From JAXMCK01 sp046349395 (GTDB lineage: Bacteria > Pseudomonadota > Alphaproteobacteria > Geminicoccales > Geminicoccaceae), in NCBI GenBank assembly GCA_046349395.1, contig JAXMCK010000003.1, forward strand, positions 248,001 through 312,000: a stretch of DNA of 64,000 nt, written 5' to 3'. Under the pieces are notes generated by a model that was not told the DNA's origin, made no database searches, and saw nothing but the letters and a program-made list of their open reading frames with translations. The translations under genes were made by a program, and so were the position numbers. Shown here in pieces: positions 31,991 to 40,324 of this stretch. Each line of letters starts with the position of its first letter. Within the stretch, counting starts at the first letter, position 1.

Positions 31991-34171
31991 TCAATGCGGC
32001 TTCGTCGGAGGTCTGCCGCTCGCGTGTGAGATGAGCTGCTCGAGCAGTTCCGTCGTCCGCAGCATCGAGGCGCGCACACTCTCGAGCAACTCCGGCAACT
32101 GGGCCAGATCCGCACCATCCGTGATCTCGAGTGCCGCGAGCTGAGCATTGCCGACGACGGAGGCGAGAAGGTTGCGGAACAGCAGATCGGACTGCGAATC
32201 GAGCCGCATGGGTGCCAGCCTATGCTGCTCGACGAGCCCCTCCTGGAAGCGGAGCCGTGCCGCCTCGGCGCGCTGACGCTCGGTGAGATCGGTGAGCAGC
32301 ACGACGAACCCGAGAAGCCGCTGCGGTGCCGTCAGGATCGGGTCGGCTCTGATCAGCAGCAGGGCCGGCTCGCCCTCGCCACCGAGCGTGACTTCGGCGC
32401 GCCAGCTGCGGCTGTTCTCGACGAGGTCGGTGAGGTTGCTCCGGGCATCCTCGGGTGCTGCGAACAAGTCGGCGAGATCCGTCAGGTTCTTGAGCTGGAG
32501 AGTGGGCGCCCGAGCGAAGATCTCGGCAGAGGCCGCGTTGTGCACCAGGATCTGGCCGACGGCGTCGGCAACGATCACGGGCTGCTCGGCGGCGCGGACC
32601 TGCCGGGTCACTTGGTCCACCTGATCCTGCGCGATCAGCAGACGAACGGCCCGGAACTGCAGGACGATGTCCTTGACGATCTCGCCCATGAGGCGCGCCG
32701 CGGCCATCTGTGCTGCGGACCAGGGCTCGGACGTGCCCTCGACGACCTGATGCCACTGCGCGAACGACCGCCGCGGCGACAGATCGGAGGGGTCGTTTCC
32801 GACCACCATGGGCTTGAACGGGTCGCCGCCCCAGGTGACGGTGCGGACCTGCTCTCCCCGCAGCCACATCAGGTATTCGCCAGGCGAGTTCGAAATGCGT
32901 GCGGCGACGACACCGCTCGCGACCTCGGCCAGCGGGGCGAAACTCGGCTCGTCGAGACCGAGTGACGCCGTGGCCGCCACGGATTCCTGGTGTCTTTCGG
33001 CCAGCCAGGTCCCGATGTCGCGCAATTGCTGTGTGCCCGGCACGTCGCCCAGGGTGAGGACCTGATCCTCGAAGATGAGGGCGGCCCCGGTGGCACCCAA
33101 GGCCTGCAGCAGAAGCGGTTTGCTGTCGTCGAACAGGGCGGAGCGCCAATCGCCATCGCGCGAGATCGCCTGGATCATGCGCTGCTCGATACGCCTCACG
33201 GCGAGCTCTGCCTGTGCCTGGACGAAGCCGTCGAGAGCAGCAATCCGAGTCGCCACGGTCTCCGCCAGCAACTCGCAGGCGGCACGCGTCTCGTAGGGCG
33301 TGATGCGAGGCGAGTAGTGGTGGCAGGAGATGAGCCCCCAGAGCTTGCCGCCCACCATCAACGACGCAACGAGCGTCGCCCCCACACCCATGTTCTTGAG
33401 ATATTGGATGTGAATCGGAGACATGCTGCGCAGGAAGCACAGCGACATGTCGAGCTCTTGTCCGGACAGCGGCGACAGGCGGGGAACGACGGGCACGGCG
33501 GCATAGTTCACGTCGACGAGCATGCGCACGCGCGTCCGCTCGTAGAGGCGCCGGGCGATCTGGGGGATATCCGAGGCGGGATATCTGTTGCCGACGAACG
33601 GCTCGAGGGTCGCCTCCCGCCGCTCCGAGAAGACCTCGCCGTGGCCCTCCTCGTCGAACCGGTAGACCATCACGCGGTCGTAGCCGGTCAGCTCCTTGAA
33701 GAGCCGAGCGGCTTCATCGCAGAGCCGCGGCAGCGAGGGTGCGCTCATGAAGCTCTTGAGAGCGCGGGCGACCTGGCCCGAGAGATCAACGGGCGGTCCC
33801 GCCGGCTCCAGCTCGATCAGGACACCGCCGGTGACCGGTCGATGAACCAGGACGTCGAACGGGCGGGCAGGACGGCCGATCTGGCAACGCAAACTGCCAG
33901 GCAGATCGGTCAGCTGTGTCGGCAGGATCGACCCTAGATTTTCCACCAAGCTTTGCGAGACGGCGGCGAGCTGCCGGCCCACGATCGGGCTCCTCAGACC
34001 GAGGAACTCCTCCGCATTGTCACTGGCCTGGACGATCGTGAGGTCAACGGTGTCGTCGACGACGAGAAGGGCACCATGCGGTTGGATCGAACCTGCGAGA
34101 TGGATCTGTTCCCGCTCGCAGTTCGAGAGATCGGCATCGCCGAACGACGGAACGGCGTTGGGTCGCGCCAC
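31991..34171 (-). CDS. bphP: Bacteriophytochrome, PAS-GAF-PHY-PAS with short helical output
   Basis: A 726-residue photoreceptor. Cys18 in SNCEREQIH is the biliverdin anchor. The GAF motif YPASDIPQIARRLY and the PHY tongue PRRSF are intact. A further PAS domain follows (about residues 525-640), then about 80 helical residues. There is no H-box or HATPase domain, so this is not a working kinase. The layout resembles Rhodopseudomonas palustris BphP1, which binds PpsR2 directly in light. The GTG at 34171 has better spacing from GGGAG than the TTG at 34174. The PpsR gene lies 22 bp upstream on the same strand. Confidence 0.93.
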   Translation of the reverse strand: MARPNAVPSFGDADLSNCEREQIHLAGSIQPHGALLVVDDTVDLTIVQASDNAEEFLGLRSPIVGRQLAAVSQSLVENLGSILPTQLTDLPGSLRCQIGRPARPFDVLVHRPVTGGVLIELEPAGPPVDLSGQVARALKSFMSAPSLPRLCDEAARLFKELTGYDRVMVYRFDEEGHGEVFSERREATLEPFVGNRYPASDIPQIARRLYERTRVRMLVDVNYAAVPVVPRLSPLSGQELDMSLCFLRSMSPIHIQYLKNMGVGATLVASLMVGGKLWGLISCHHYSPRITPYETRAACELLAETVATRIAALDGFVQAQAELAVRRIEQRMIQAISRDGDWRSALFDDSKPLLLQALGATGAALIFEDQVLTLGDVPGTQQLRDIGTWLAERHQESVAATASLGLDEPSFAPLAEVASGVVAARISNSPGEYLMWLRGEQVRTVTWGGDPFKPMVVGNDPSDLSPRRSFAQWHQVVEGTSEPWSAAQMAAARLMGEIVKDIVLQFRAVRLLIAQDQVDQVTRQVRAAEQPVIVADAVGQILVHNAASAEIFARAPTLQLKNLTDLADLFAAPEDARSNLTDLVENSRSWRAEVTLGGEGEPALLLIRADPILTAPQRLLGFVVLLTDLTERQRAEAARLRFQEGLVEQHRLAPMRLDSQSDLLFRNLLASVVGNAQLAALEITDGADLAQLPELLESVRASMLRTTELLEQLISHASGRPPTKPH

Positions 34172-34193
34172 CAAGCTCCCGATCCTTCAGCCC

Positions 34194-35555
34194 TCAACCG
34201 TCGGTATCTTGCGCCCCCTCGCCGCTGCCGTCGAGGCCATAGCGGTTCAGCTTCTGGTAGAGGCTCTGGCGGCTCAGGCCGAGAAGCTCTGCGGCTGCCG
34301 TCCTGTTGCCGCGGGTGAGTTCCAGCGTGGCCTCGATGTACTGACGTTCGACCGCCCCGACGGTGTCTTTGATCAGCGCCCGAAGTGACGTCTTGCCGAG
34401 CTGTGGACCGAATGCGGCGACCATGGAAGCGACGACGCTGGCATTGGTCGGTGCGGTGTCGCGTCTGCTGATGTCGCGGATGAGGAGGCCGACACGCCGG
34501 GCGCCACGCTCCGCATTGCCTGCGGCCGAAACCTCCACCTCCCGTTCCGCGCCGAGATCGCCCTGTACCGTGGTGGCGAACAAACGGACGACGCCGTTCC
34601 GGTTGAGGTTCGACAGCAGCACCGCGACATCGGCACCGGGACGGCCGAGCCAGCGGCCGAGGCGCTCGCCGATCACGGAGCCTTCGGCGTTGGTCTGCAC
34701 CATGCCGAGGAACATGCGGTTTGCCCGGATGATCACGCCCTCGTCGTCGGTCACGACGAATCCATCCGGTAGACGCTCGACCAGATCCTCGATCAGGTTC
34801 GGATCGGATGAAGCGACGGCCGGGTGCGCGCCGCCGACCGGCGACATCTGCAACAGCAGGATCGGCCCGGGCTCCGCCATCATCAGCGAGGCGCGCACGA
34901 GCCAGGCGTGACCATCGCGGCCGATATTGACCAGCATGGCCGGCGCCTTGCCGAACTCGCGGACCCGGCTCAGCATGGTCTGGAAGGGCTCGCGATCCGC
35001 CAGCGCGATCTCCCCCAGGAGATCGCGGCCTGCGGGTGCGAGACCCAGGGCGCGGATTGCGACCGGATTGGCCTCGACGATCCGCAGGTTGGTCGCCCGG
35101 ACCATCAGCACCGCATCGTTCGACGAGTCGAACAGATGCCGGTACCTCGTCTCGACCTCGCGAAGCTTCCAGTAGTCCCGCTCCATCGCCTGCTGGGCGG
35201 CGACGAGCCGGGATTGCAGTTCGGCGACGGCGAGCAGGTTTTTCCCGATCGCGACGAGCCCTGAGCGGGTGCCCAGACGGACCGTCGTGTACTCCATCGG
35301 CAGCTCGAGGCCGCTCGGGAAGAGCTGCGCGATCTGACGGAAGGCGGACACGCCGCTGGTCCTGGCTTCGTCGACCATGCGACGGACCTTGTCCGCCCCG
35401 ACCTTGCCGACGGTGTCGATCCACGGGCGGCCTACCCAGGCCTCGATGCTCTCGTCCCGTACGGCGCTCGAAAGGCTGACCTTCTGGATCACGCCTTCAA
35501 GGTCGAGGAAGAGCGTCACGTCCGGCTGCGAGATGCTGGCAGCGCTCGAATTCAT
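34194..35555 (-). CDS. ppsR: PpsR/CrtJ-type regulator without cysteines
   Basis: A 453-residue photosynthesis repressor: N-terminal PAS region, a Gln-containing helical linker (AQQAMERDYWKLREVETRYRH), two more PAS domains, and a C-terminal Fis-type helix-turn-helix (NRTAAAELLGLSRQSLYQKL). I find no Cys in the whole protein, so thiol redox control used by Rhodobacter PpsR/CrtJ is not possible. It is followed after 22 bp by bphP, with which it is probably co-transcribed. By analogy with Bradyrhizobium and Rhodopseudomonas PpsR2, it is the likely partner of the phytochrome. Confidence 0.93.
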   Translation of the reverse strand: MNSSAASISQPDVTLFLDLEGVIQKVSLSSAVRDESIEAWVGRPWIDTVGKVGADKVRRMVDEARTSGVSAFRQIAQLFPSGLELPMEYTTVRLGTRSGLVAIGKNLLAVAELQSRLVAAQQAMERDYWKLREVETRYRHLFDSSNDAVLMVRATNLRIVEANPVAIRALGLAPAGRDLLGEIALADREPFQTMLSRVREFGKAPAMLVNIGRDGHAWLVRASLMMAEPGPILLLQMSPVGGAHPAVASSDPNLIEDLVERLPDGFVVTDDEGVIIRANRMFLGMVQTNAEGSVIGERLGRWLGRPGADVAVLLSNLNRNGVVRLFATTVQGDLGAEREVEVSAAGNAERGARRVGLLIRDISRRDTAPTNASVVASMVAAFGPQLGKTSLRALIKDTVGAVERQYIEATLELTRGNRTAAAELLGLSRQSLYQKLNRYGLDGSGEGAQDTDG

Positions 35556-35745
35556 GGCTCATGGCTTTCCGGGACGGCCCAAGACCCCGCCCAGTCTGTG
35601 AATAGCATGTTTCAGAAAAAACTCATACAAAAACGGCGATCGGACCCGACCCATCTCGCGATGGCGGGTGCGCTCGCCAGCATACCCCGGCTTCGGCGAG
35701 CCCCCCGGCGTCGTCAGCATGGCGCCGCGCCGGGTGGTCGCTTCC

Positions 35746-36945
35746 TCATGCCGGTGACAGTCCCACCATGTGGGCCAGGTTCATGAAGAAGATTCGCAGG
35801 TGCGCCAACGGCTTCGCCCAGACGAGCTTCTTGTACATGTAGGACTGGAAGATCAGCCTCTGCAGTTCGCTGTCGCGGCACATGCTGACGAAGTGCTCAC
35901 GCCGCTTGTCGTTGGCGTACCAATAGTTCTGCTGGGCGCCCAGGATCCAGAAGACGCGGCCATGCATCCGCATGAAGCTCTTCCGCGCGGTCGCCAACTG
36001 GCGCGAGTCGCCGGTCACGAGATAGCGTTGCACAGCCTCCGCCGCGACCCGGCCGCCGACCATCGCATAGTAGATGCCTTCGCCGGAGGAGGGTGCCACC
36101 ACACCGGCGGCATCGCCGGCGAGCACCACGTCGCGGCCATTGTCCCATTTGCGCAGAGGCTTCAGGGGCAATGGCGCGCCTTCCCGGCGCAGGGTCTCCA
36201 CGCCGTCCAGACCGCACTCCTCGCGCAGGGTCGCCACGGCACCCTTCATCGAGAAGCCCTTGTGCGCCGTGCCTGTTCCGACGCTCGTCGTGGGTCCGTG
36301 TGGGAAAATCCAGGAGTAGAAGTCCGGGGAAAGGGTGCCGCGATAGACCACGTCGCACCGCGTCGGGTCGAAGTCGACGGCGCGGTCCTCCGGGGACCGG
36401 ATGATCTCATGATAGGCGAAGACGTAGGTCGGCCGCCCGGCGTCGGGCACGGCCTCACGCGCCACCGCAGAGATCGCACCGTCGGCGCCGATCACCGAGC
36501 GCGCCCGGACCTGCATCGGCGCGTCCTTGGCGTCGGCCACCTTCGGTCGATAGTGGACGATCGCGGTGCCGTCGGTGTCGCGCGTCAGCGTCTCGAACGT
36601 GCCCGCCCGCCGTTCGGCGCCGGCGGCCGCGGCGCGCTCGCGCAGCCATTCGTCGAACACATCGCGGTCGACCATGCCGACGAATCCACCCTGGATCGGG
36701 ATGTCCACATGGCGGGAGCCCGGAGCAACCATACGGGCGGAGTTGATCCGCGCCACGAGAAGCGATTCCGGAATGTCGAACTCTTCGATCAGCTTCGGCG
36801 GAATGGCGCCGCCACAGGGCTTGATGCGCCCGGCGCGGTCGAGGAGGAGGACCGAGCGGCCCTGCCGCGCGAGATCGGTCGCGGCGGTGGCGCCGGCGGG
36901 GCCACCGCCGACGACGACGACGTCAAAGGTCCGTTGCACATTCAT
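35746..36945 (-). CDS. bchP: Geranylgeranyl reductase BchP
   Basis: A 399-residue FAD-dependent reductase that saturates the geranylgeranyl tail of bacteriochlorophyll to phytyl. It has the N-terminal VVVGGGPAGATAATDLA fold, KPCGGAIPPKLIEEF, the FAD-site block DVVLAGDAAGVVAPSSGEGI, and the C-terminal GAQQNYWYANDKRREHFV. GAGGCG precedes the ATG. Last gene of the bchG-carrier-bchP minus-strand operon. The 190 bp to ppsR hold a 6-bp hairpin (CTCGCC/GGCGAG) and A-rich tracts but no gene. Confidence 0.95.
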   Translation of the reverse strand: MNVQRTFDVVVVGGGPAGATAATDLARQGRSVLLLDRAGRIKPCGGAIPPKLIEEFDIPESLLVARINSARMVAPGSRHVDIPIQGGFVGMVDRDVFDEWLRERAAAAGAERRAGTFETLTRDTDGTAIVHYRPKVADAKDAPMQVRARSVIGADGAISAVAREAVPDAGRPTYVFAYHEIIRSPEDRAVDFDPTRCDVVYRGTLSPDFYSWIFPHGPTTSVGTGTAHKGFSMKGAVATLREECGLDGVETLRREGAPLPLKPLRKWDNGRDVVLAGDAAGVVAPSSGEGIYYAMVGGRVAAEAVQRYLVTGDSRQLATARKSFMRMHGRVFWILGAQQNYWYANDKRREHFVSMCRDSELQRLIFQSYMYKKLVWAKPLAHLRIFFMNLAHMVGLSPA

Positions 36946-36954
36946 GGTGGCGCC

Positions 36955-38295
36955 TCATCCCCTCATGCCCGCCATGGACGCATTTCCCGCCACCGCCATA
37001 TCCAAGGCGGAGTGGCGGCCCGGCAGGCTTACCCTGGCCGCGAGAACCGCAGAGACGACGAAGAGAACCGCTTGCGCGGCGAACACCGTGCCGTACGCCG
37101 CCGTGGGCGATCCCAGCACCATTCGGACAACGTCGACGGCAACGGTGCCGAGGAGGCCCCCGAGGCCGAACGCGACGGCCTGGGCAGCGCCCCAGAGGCC
37201 CATCCGCATGCCCTCGCGGTCCTTTCGGCCGTCCGACGCCAACCCCATCATCGAGCCGATCGCGGCGACGGCATAGGCACCGTTCGACAGGCCCAGCGCG
37301 AACACCGAAGCCTTCAGCGGCCAGTGCGGGGCCAGATGAGCGGCGAAGGTGAGTCCGACGAGCGCCACGGCCGAGGCGAGGCAACCGCCGACGGTCCAGG
37401 TGCGCAGCGATCCCGCCTCGCGATGACCGAACACCGTCCCTGCGAGTGCCACGAGGATCATGCCGGTCAGGACGCCACCGTTCTGGACGCCCGACAGCTG
37501 AGTCGACTGTCCCGGTGTCAGGCCGAAGGCGATACCGGCGAACGGCTCCAGGATCAGGTCCTGGGCACTGTAGGCGAGCATCGACACGAAGACGAAGATG
37601 GTGAAGTTCCGAGCCTTTGGCTCGGCCCAGATCTCCTTCAGCGCGGGCAGGAAGGGCGTCCGCTCTTCCGGAGCGGCCTCGGGTCGTACGCCTTTGCCCT
37701 CGACGCCGACAACGGCGAGCAGTGTCACGATCACGGCGGCAACGGCGATGCAGCACGCCACGGTGACCAGCCGTGTCGGTGAGAACGGATCGAGCAGATG
37801 ACCCGCCGTGGCGGCCGTGACGATGAAGCCGGCGATCATCATGACCCAGACGATCGTGGCGGCCGCCGCCCGGCGACTCCGGTCGACGAGTTGGGCCAGC
37901 AACACCAGCAGCGAGGTTCCCGCCGCACCGACGCCGAGCCCGATGCAGACGAACCCGACGATCGCCAGACCGTTGCCGGCGATCTTGTCCGTCGCCATCC
38001 AGGCCGTGGCCAGCGCCGCGATGACGCCGCCGAGCGCCAGGACGCAGATGCCGCCGACGATCCACGGTGTCCGCCGGCCGCCGAGATCCGAGCCATAGCC
38101 CAGCCGGGGCCGGGACAACTGGATCGCGTAGTGGAGGCCGACGAGCAGCCCGGGGATGGTCGCCGGCAACGCCATCTCGACGACCATGACGCGGTTCAGC
38201 GTGGACGTCGTGAGAACGACGATGGCGCCCAGAGCCGTCTGGACGAGACCCAGTCGTACGATCCCGAACCAGCCGAGGCCGGACGCCGTGCTCAC
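36955..38295 (-). CDS. PucC/BCH2-family major-facilitator protein
   Basis: A 446-residue, 12-helix membrane protein of the PucC/LhaA (BCH) family, between bchG and bchP as in many purple bacteria (orf428/bch2-type). It shares the TLNRVMVVEMALPA block with LhaA. These proteins are thought to help deliver bacteriochlorophyll or assemble antenna. The GTG at 38295 is chosen because it overlaps the bchG stop as GTGA and begins the family-like sequence STASGLGWFGIVRLGLVQTA. The frame is open to 38481 inside bchG. Confidence 0.92.
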   Translation of the reverse strand: MSTASGLGWFGIVRLGLVQTALGAIVVLTTSTLNRVMVVEMALPATIPGLLVGLHYAIQLSRPRLGYGSDLGGRRTPWIVGGICVLALGGVIAALATAWMATDKIAGNGLAIVGFVCIGLGVGAAGTSLLVLLAQLVDRSRRAAAATIVWVMMIAGFIVTAATAGHLLDPFSPTRLVTVACCIAVAAVIVTLLAVVGVEGKGVRPEAAPEERTPFLPALKEIWAEPKARNFTIFVFVSMLAYSAQDLILEPFAGIAFGLTPGQSTQLSGVQNGGVLTGMILVALAGTVFGHREAGSLRTWTVGGCLASAVALVGLTFAAHLAPHWPLKASVFALGLSNGAYAVAAIGSMMGLASDGRKDREGMRMGLWGAAQAVAFGLGGLLGTVAVDVVRMVLGSPTAAYGTVFAAQAVLFVVSAVLAARVSLPGRHSALDMAVAGNASMAGMRG

Positions 38296-39206
38296 GGCAG
38301 CGGCGGGAAGGCTAGGGGAACGGCGCAGGCCGCCGTCAGCATGCCCAACACGTAGAAGGTCGTGCCGGTCGCATTGTAGATCGGAGCCGTCCCGCGCGGA
38401 TTGCGCAGCATCCGGGCCATCAGCAGAATCTGTATCGCGAGCGTGAAGGCGACGATGACCCCCTGCAGCGGCTTGCCCCACGTGAACAGCAGGACGACGA
38501 CCACCGCCTGCGGCAGCGCCATGAACAGGCAGGCGACCCGTGCCGCACGTTCCGCACCGAGTTGTACCGGCAGGGAGGCTATCCCCATGCGCCGGTCACC
38601 CTCGATCGACTTGAAGTCGTTGAGAGTCATGATCCCGTGGGCGCCGATACTGTAGAGCGCCGCCAGCGTCACAACGGGCCAGCCGGGCCAACCCGCCATC
38701 AGGACGGCAGCCCCCGTGAACCAGGGCAGACCTTCGTAGCAGGCCGCGACGGCCGTGTTACCCCACCAGCCGTTCTTCTTCAGCCTCAGCGGCGGTGCAC
38801 TGTACGCCCACGCCAGGGCGAGGCCGACCACGGCGGCACCGAAGCCCCATGCTCCGAGCAGAGTGGCAACGAGGAGCGACAGGACCGTCCAGATGATGGC
38901 GATGTAGAGGCCCCAGCGACCGGGAATCCGGCCCGACGGAATGGGGCGTTGCGGCTCGTTGATGGCGTCGACGTGGCGATCGTACCAGTCGTTCGCGGCT
39001 TGGCTCGTCGCGCACACCATGGGGCCGGCCAGCAGGACGCCGGCCAGGAACTCGGGCCATCGCCCGGACAGTGGCATGCCCGACGAGACGACGCCGCAGC
39101 CATAGGCCCACATGGGTGCGAACCACGTGATCGGCTTCAGAAGCTCGAGCACCGCGCTCGGTGCCGGAAGGCTCGTATTGCCCTGGTCGACGGCGATTCG
39201 GGTCAT
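38292..39206 (-). CDS. bchG: Bacteriochlorophyll synthase BchG
   Basis: A 304-residue UbiA-type membrane prenyltransferase that esterifies bacteriochlorophyllide a with geranylgeranyl diphosphate. The Asp-rich substrate motif NDWYDRHVDAINEPQRPIPSG is canonical, and the second motif is NDFKSIEGDR. About nine membrane segments are visible. First gene of a minus-strand operon with the carrier and bchP; PpsR boxes lie 30-63 bp before the ATG. Confidence 0.96.
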   Translation of the reverse strand: MTRIAVDQGNTSLPAPSAVLELLKPITWFAPMWAYGCGVVSSGMPLSGRWPEFLAGVLLAGPMVCATSQAANDWYDRHVDAINEPQRPIPSGRIPGRWGLYIAIIWTVLSLLVATLLGAWGFGAAVVGLALAWAYSAPPLRLKKNGWWGNTAVAACYEGLPWFTGAAVLMAGWPGWPVVTLAALYSIGAHGIMTLNDFKSIEGDRRMGIASLPVQLGAERAARVACLFMALPQAVVVVLLFTWGKPLQGVIVAFTLAIQILLMARMLRNPRGTAPIYNATGTTFYVLGMLTAACAVPLAFPPLP

Positions 39207-39235
39207 CGCAGCGATCTATGCCTCGGGTCGGGATA

Positions 39236-39269
39236 TGTCAACCAAACTTGACAGGTGAGGTGGTTGACA
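39236..39269. promoter_or_regulatory. PpsR/CrtJ box plus half site upstream of bchG
   Basis: A perfect TGT-N12-ACA at 39236-39253, followed by a second ACA exactly 16 bp further (39267-39269) in the same arrangement as the 34-bp composite sites at 41822 and 42920, but with ACAG instead of ACGT in the middle. It lies between the divergent bchG and alpha/beta hydrolase genes, close to bchG. Confidence 0.75.
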
Positions 39270-39364
39270 TGCGACGAAGAGGATCAGGTCGCCGTGCGTG
39301 CGGTTCTCACTATGATCCCGCCGTGCTGTCATGAGCGCGATCGACCAGGAAGGGTTATGTCGCC

Positions 39365-40324
39365 ATGCCTTCGTTCCCCAAGCTACCGCCGGCCGTTTCA
39401 GGGGAACTGCGAGAGACCGTGGGTCGCGCCGGGCGTCTCTCCTACTATGTGGCGGGCGAGGGCAGCCCGCTTCTCCTGATCCACAGCATCAACGCGGCGG
39501 GCTCGGTCTACGAGGTCAAGCCGATCTTCGAGGACCAATGCCGGCGCCGCAAGGTCTACGCCGTGGACCTGCCGGGGTTCGGGATGTCCGATCGGTCGGA
39601 CCGGAGCTACGAGGTACGGCTCTATGTCGACGCGGTCCACGACCTGCTGGATCTGATCGAGGCCGAGAACGGGCAGGTGCCGATCGACGCCTTAGCCGTA
39701 TCGTTGGCGTCCGAGTTCCTGGCCCTGGCCGCCACAGAGCGACCGCGGCCGCCGCGAACCCTGGCCCTCGTAACGCCGACCGGCTTCGGCCGGGCTGTCG
39801 GGATGTTCGCCAAGGAGCCGGGTCAGAGCCGCGAGATCCCGGGCTTTTACGCTTTCTTCACCTTCCCGCTCTGGAGCCAGGGCATCTTCGATCTGCTCAC
39901 GAGCCGGGTAAGCATCCGGTACTTCCTCGAGCGCACCTTCGGCTCGAAGCAGATCGACGAAGGCATGTTCGAGTACGACTACCTGACCACGCACCAGCCG
40001 GGTGCCAAGAACGCGCCCCTGGCTTTCGTCTCCGGGAAGCTGTTCACCTCGGGCATCCGCACCTTCTACGAGAAGCTCGAGATGCCTGTCTGGGTGCCGC
40101 ATGGGACCCGGGGGGACTTCAAGGATTTCAGCGGTGCTGACTGGGCCAAGGCCAAGGCGAACTGGCATTTCCAGCCTTACGACACAGGCGCCCTGCCGCA
40201 TTTCGAGCGGCCGGTCGAATTCCTGCAGAGCTACGAAGCCTTCCTGACGGCGGAAACCGGCGATGCCGGCGTCAAGGCTCGGGCTCGGCGCCCAGATCGC
40301 CCAGACCGTAGCGACGCAGCTTGA
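39365..40324 (+). CDS. Alpha/beta-fold hydrolase of the photosynthesis cluster
   Basis: A 319-residue alpha/beta hydrolase-like protein, distinct from BchO. It has LLLIHSINAAGSVYE (oxyanion region), VYAVDLPGFGMSDRSDR, and a nucleophile elbow that reads A-V-Ser113-L-A instead of G-x-S-x-G. The Ser is kept but both glycines are Ala. A final His region seems unclear. It is divergent from bchG and could share the PpsR boxes; its 3' end overlaps the convergent ppsR by 53 bp. Substrate unknown. The C-terminal run (KARARRPDRPDRS) is coded inside ppsR antisense and may be unstructured. Confidence 0.8.
   Translation: MPSFPKLPPAVSGELRETVGRAGRLSYYVAGEGSPLLLIHSINAAGSVYEVKPIFEDQCRRRKVYAVDLPGFGMSDRSDRSYEVRLYVDAVHDLLDLIEAENGQVPIDALAVSLASEFLALAATERPRPPRTLALVTPTGFGRAVGMFAKEPGQSREIPGFYAFFTFPLWSQGIFDLLTSRVSIRYFLERTFGSKQIDEGMFEYDYLTTHQPGAKNAPLAFVSGKLFTSGIRTFYEKLEMPVWVPHGTRGDFKDFSGADWAKAKANWHFQPYDTGALPHFERPVEFLQSYEAFLTAETGDAGVKARARRPDRPDRSDAA

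Noticed and set aside
35597..35614. TGT-N12-TCA upstream of the cysteine-free ppsR, a possible PpsR box
   Set aside because: Only one half matches, and such a pattern is expected by chance; no paired or composite arrangement is nearby.
35770..37782. A 670-codon plus-strand open frame across bchP and the PucC-family carrier
   Set aside because: It is antisense to two certain genes, has composition typical of GC-rich shadow frames (runs of His, Arg, Gly), and no recognisable domain.
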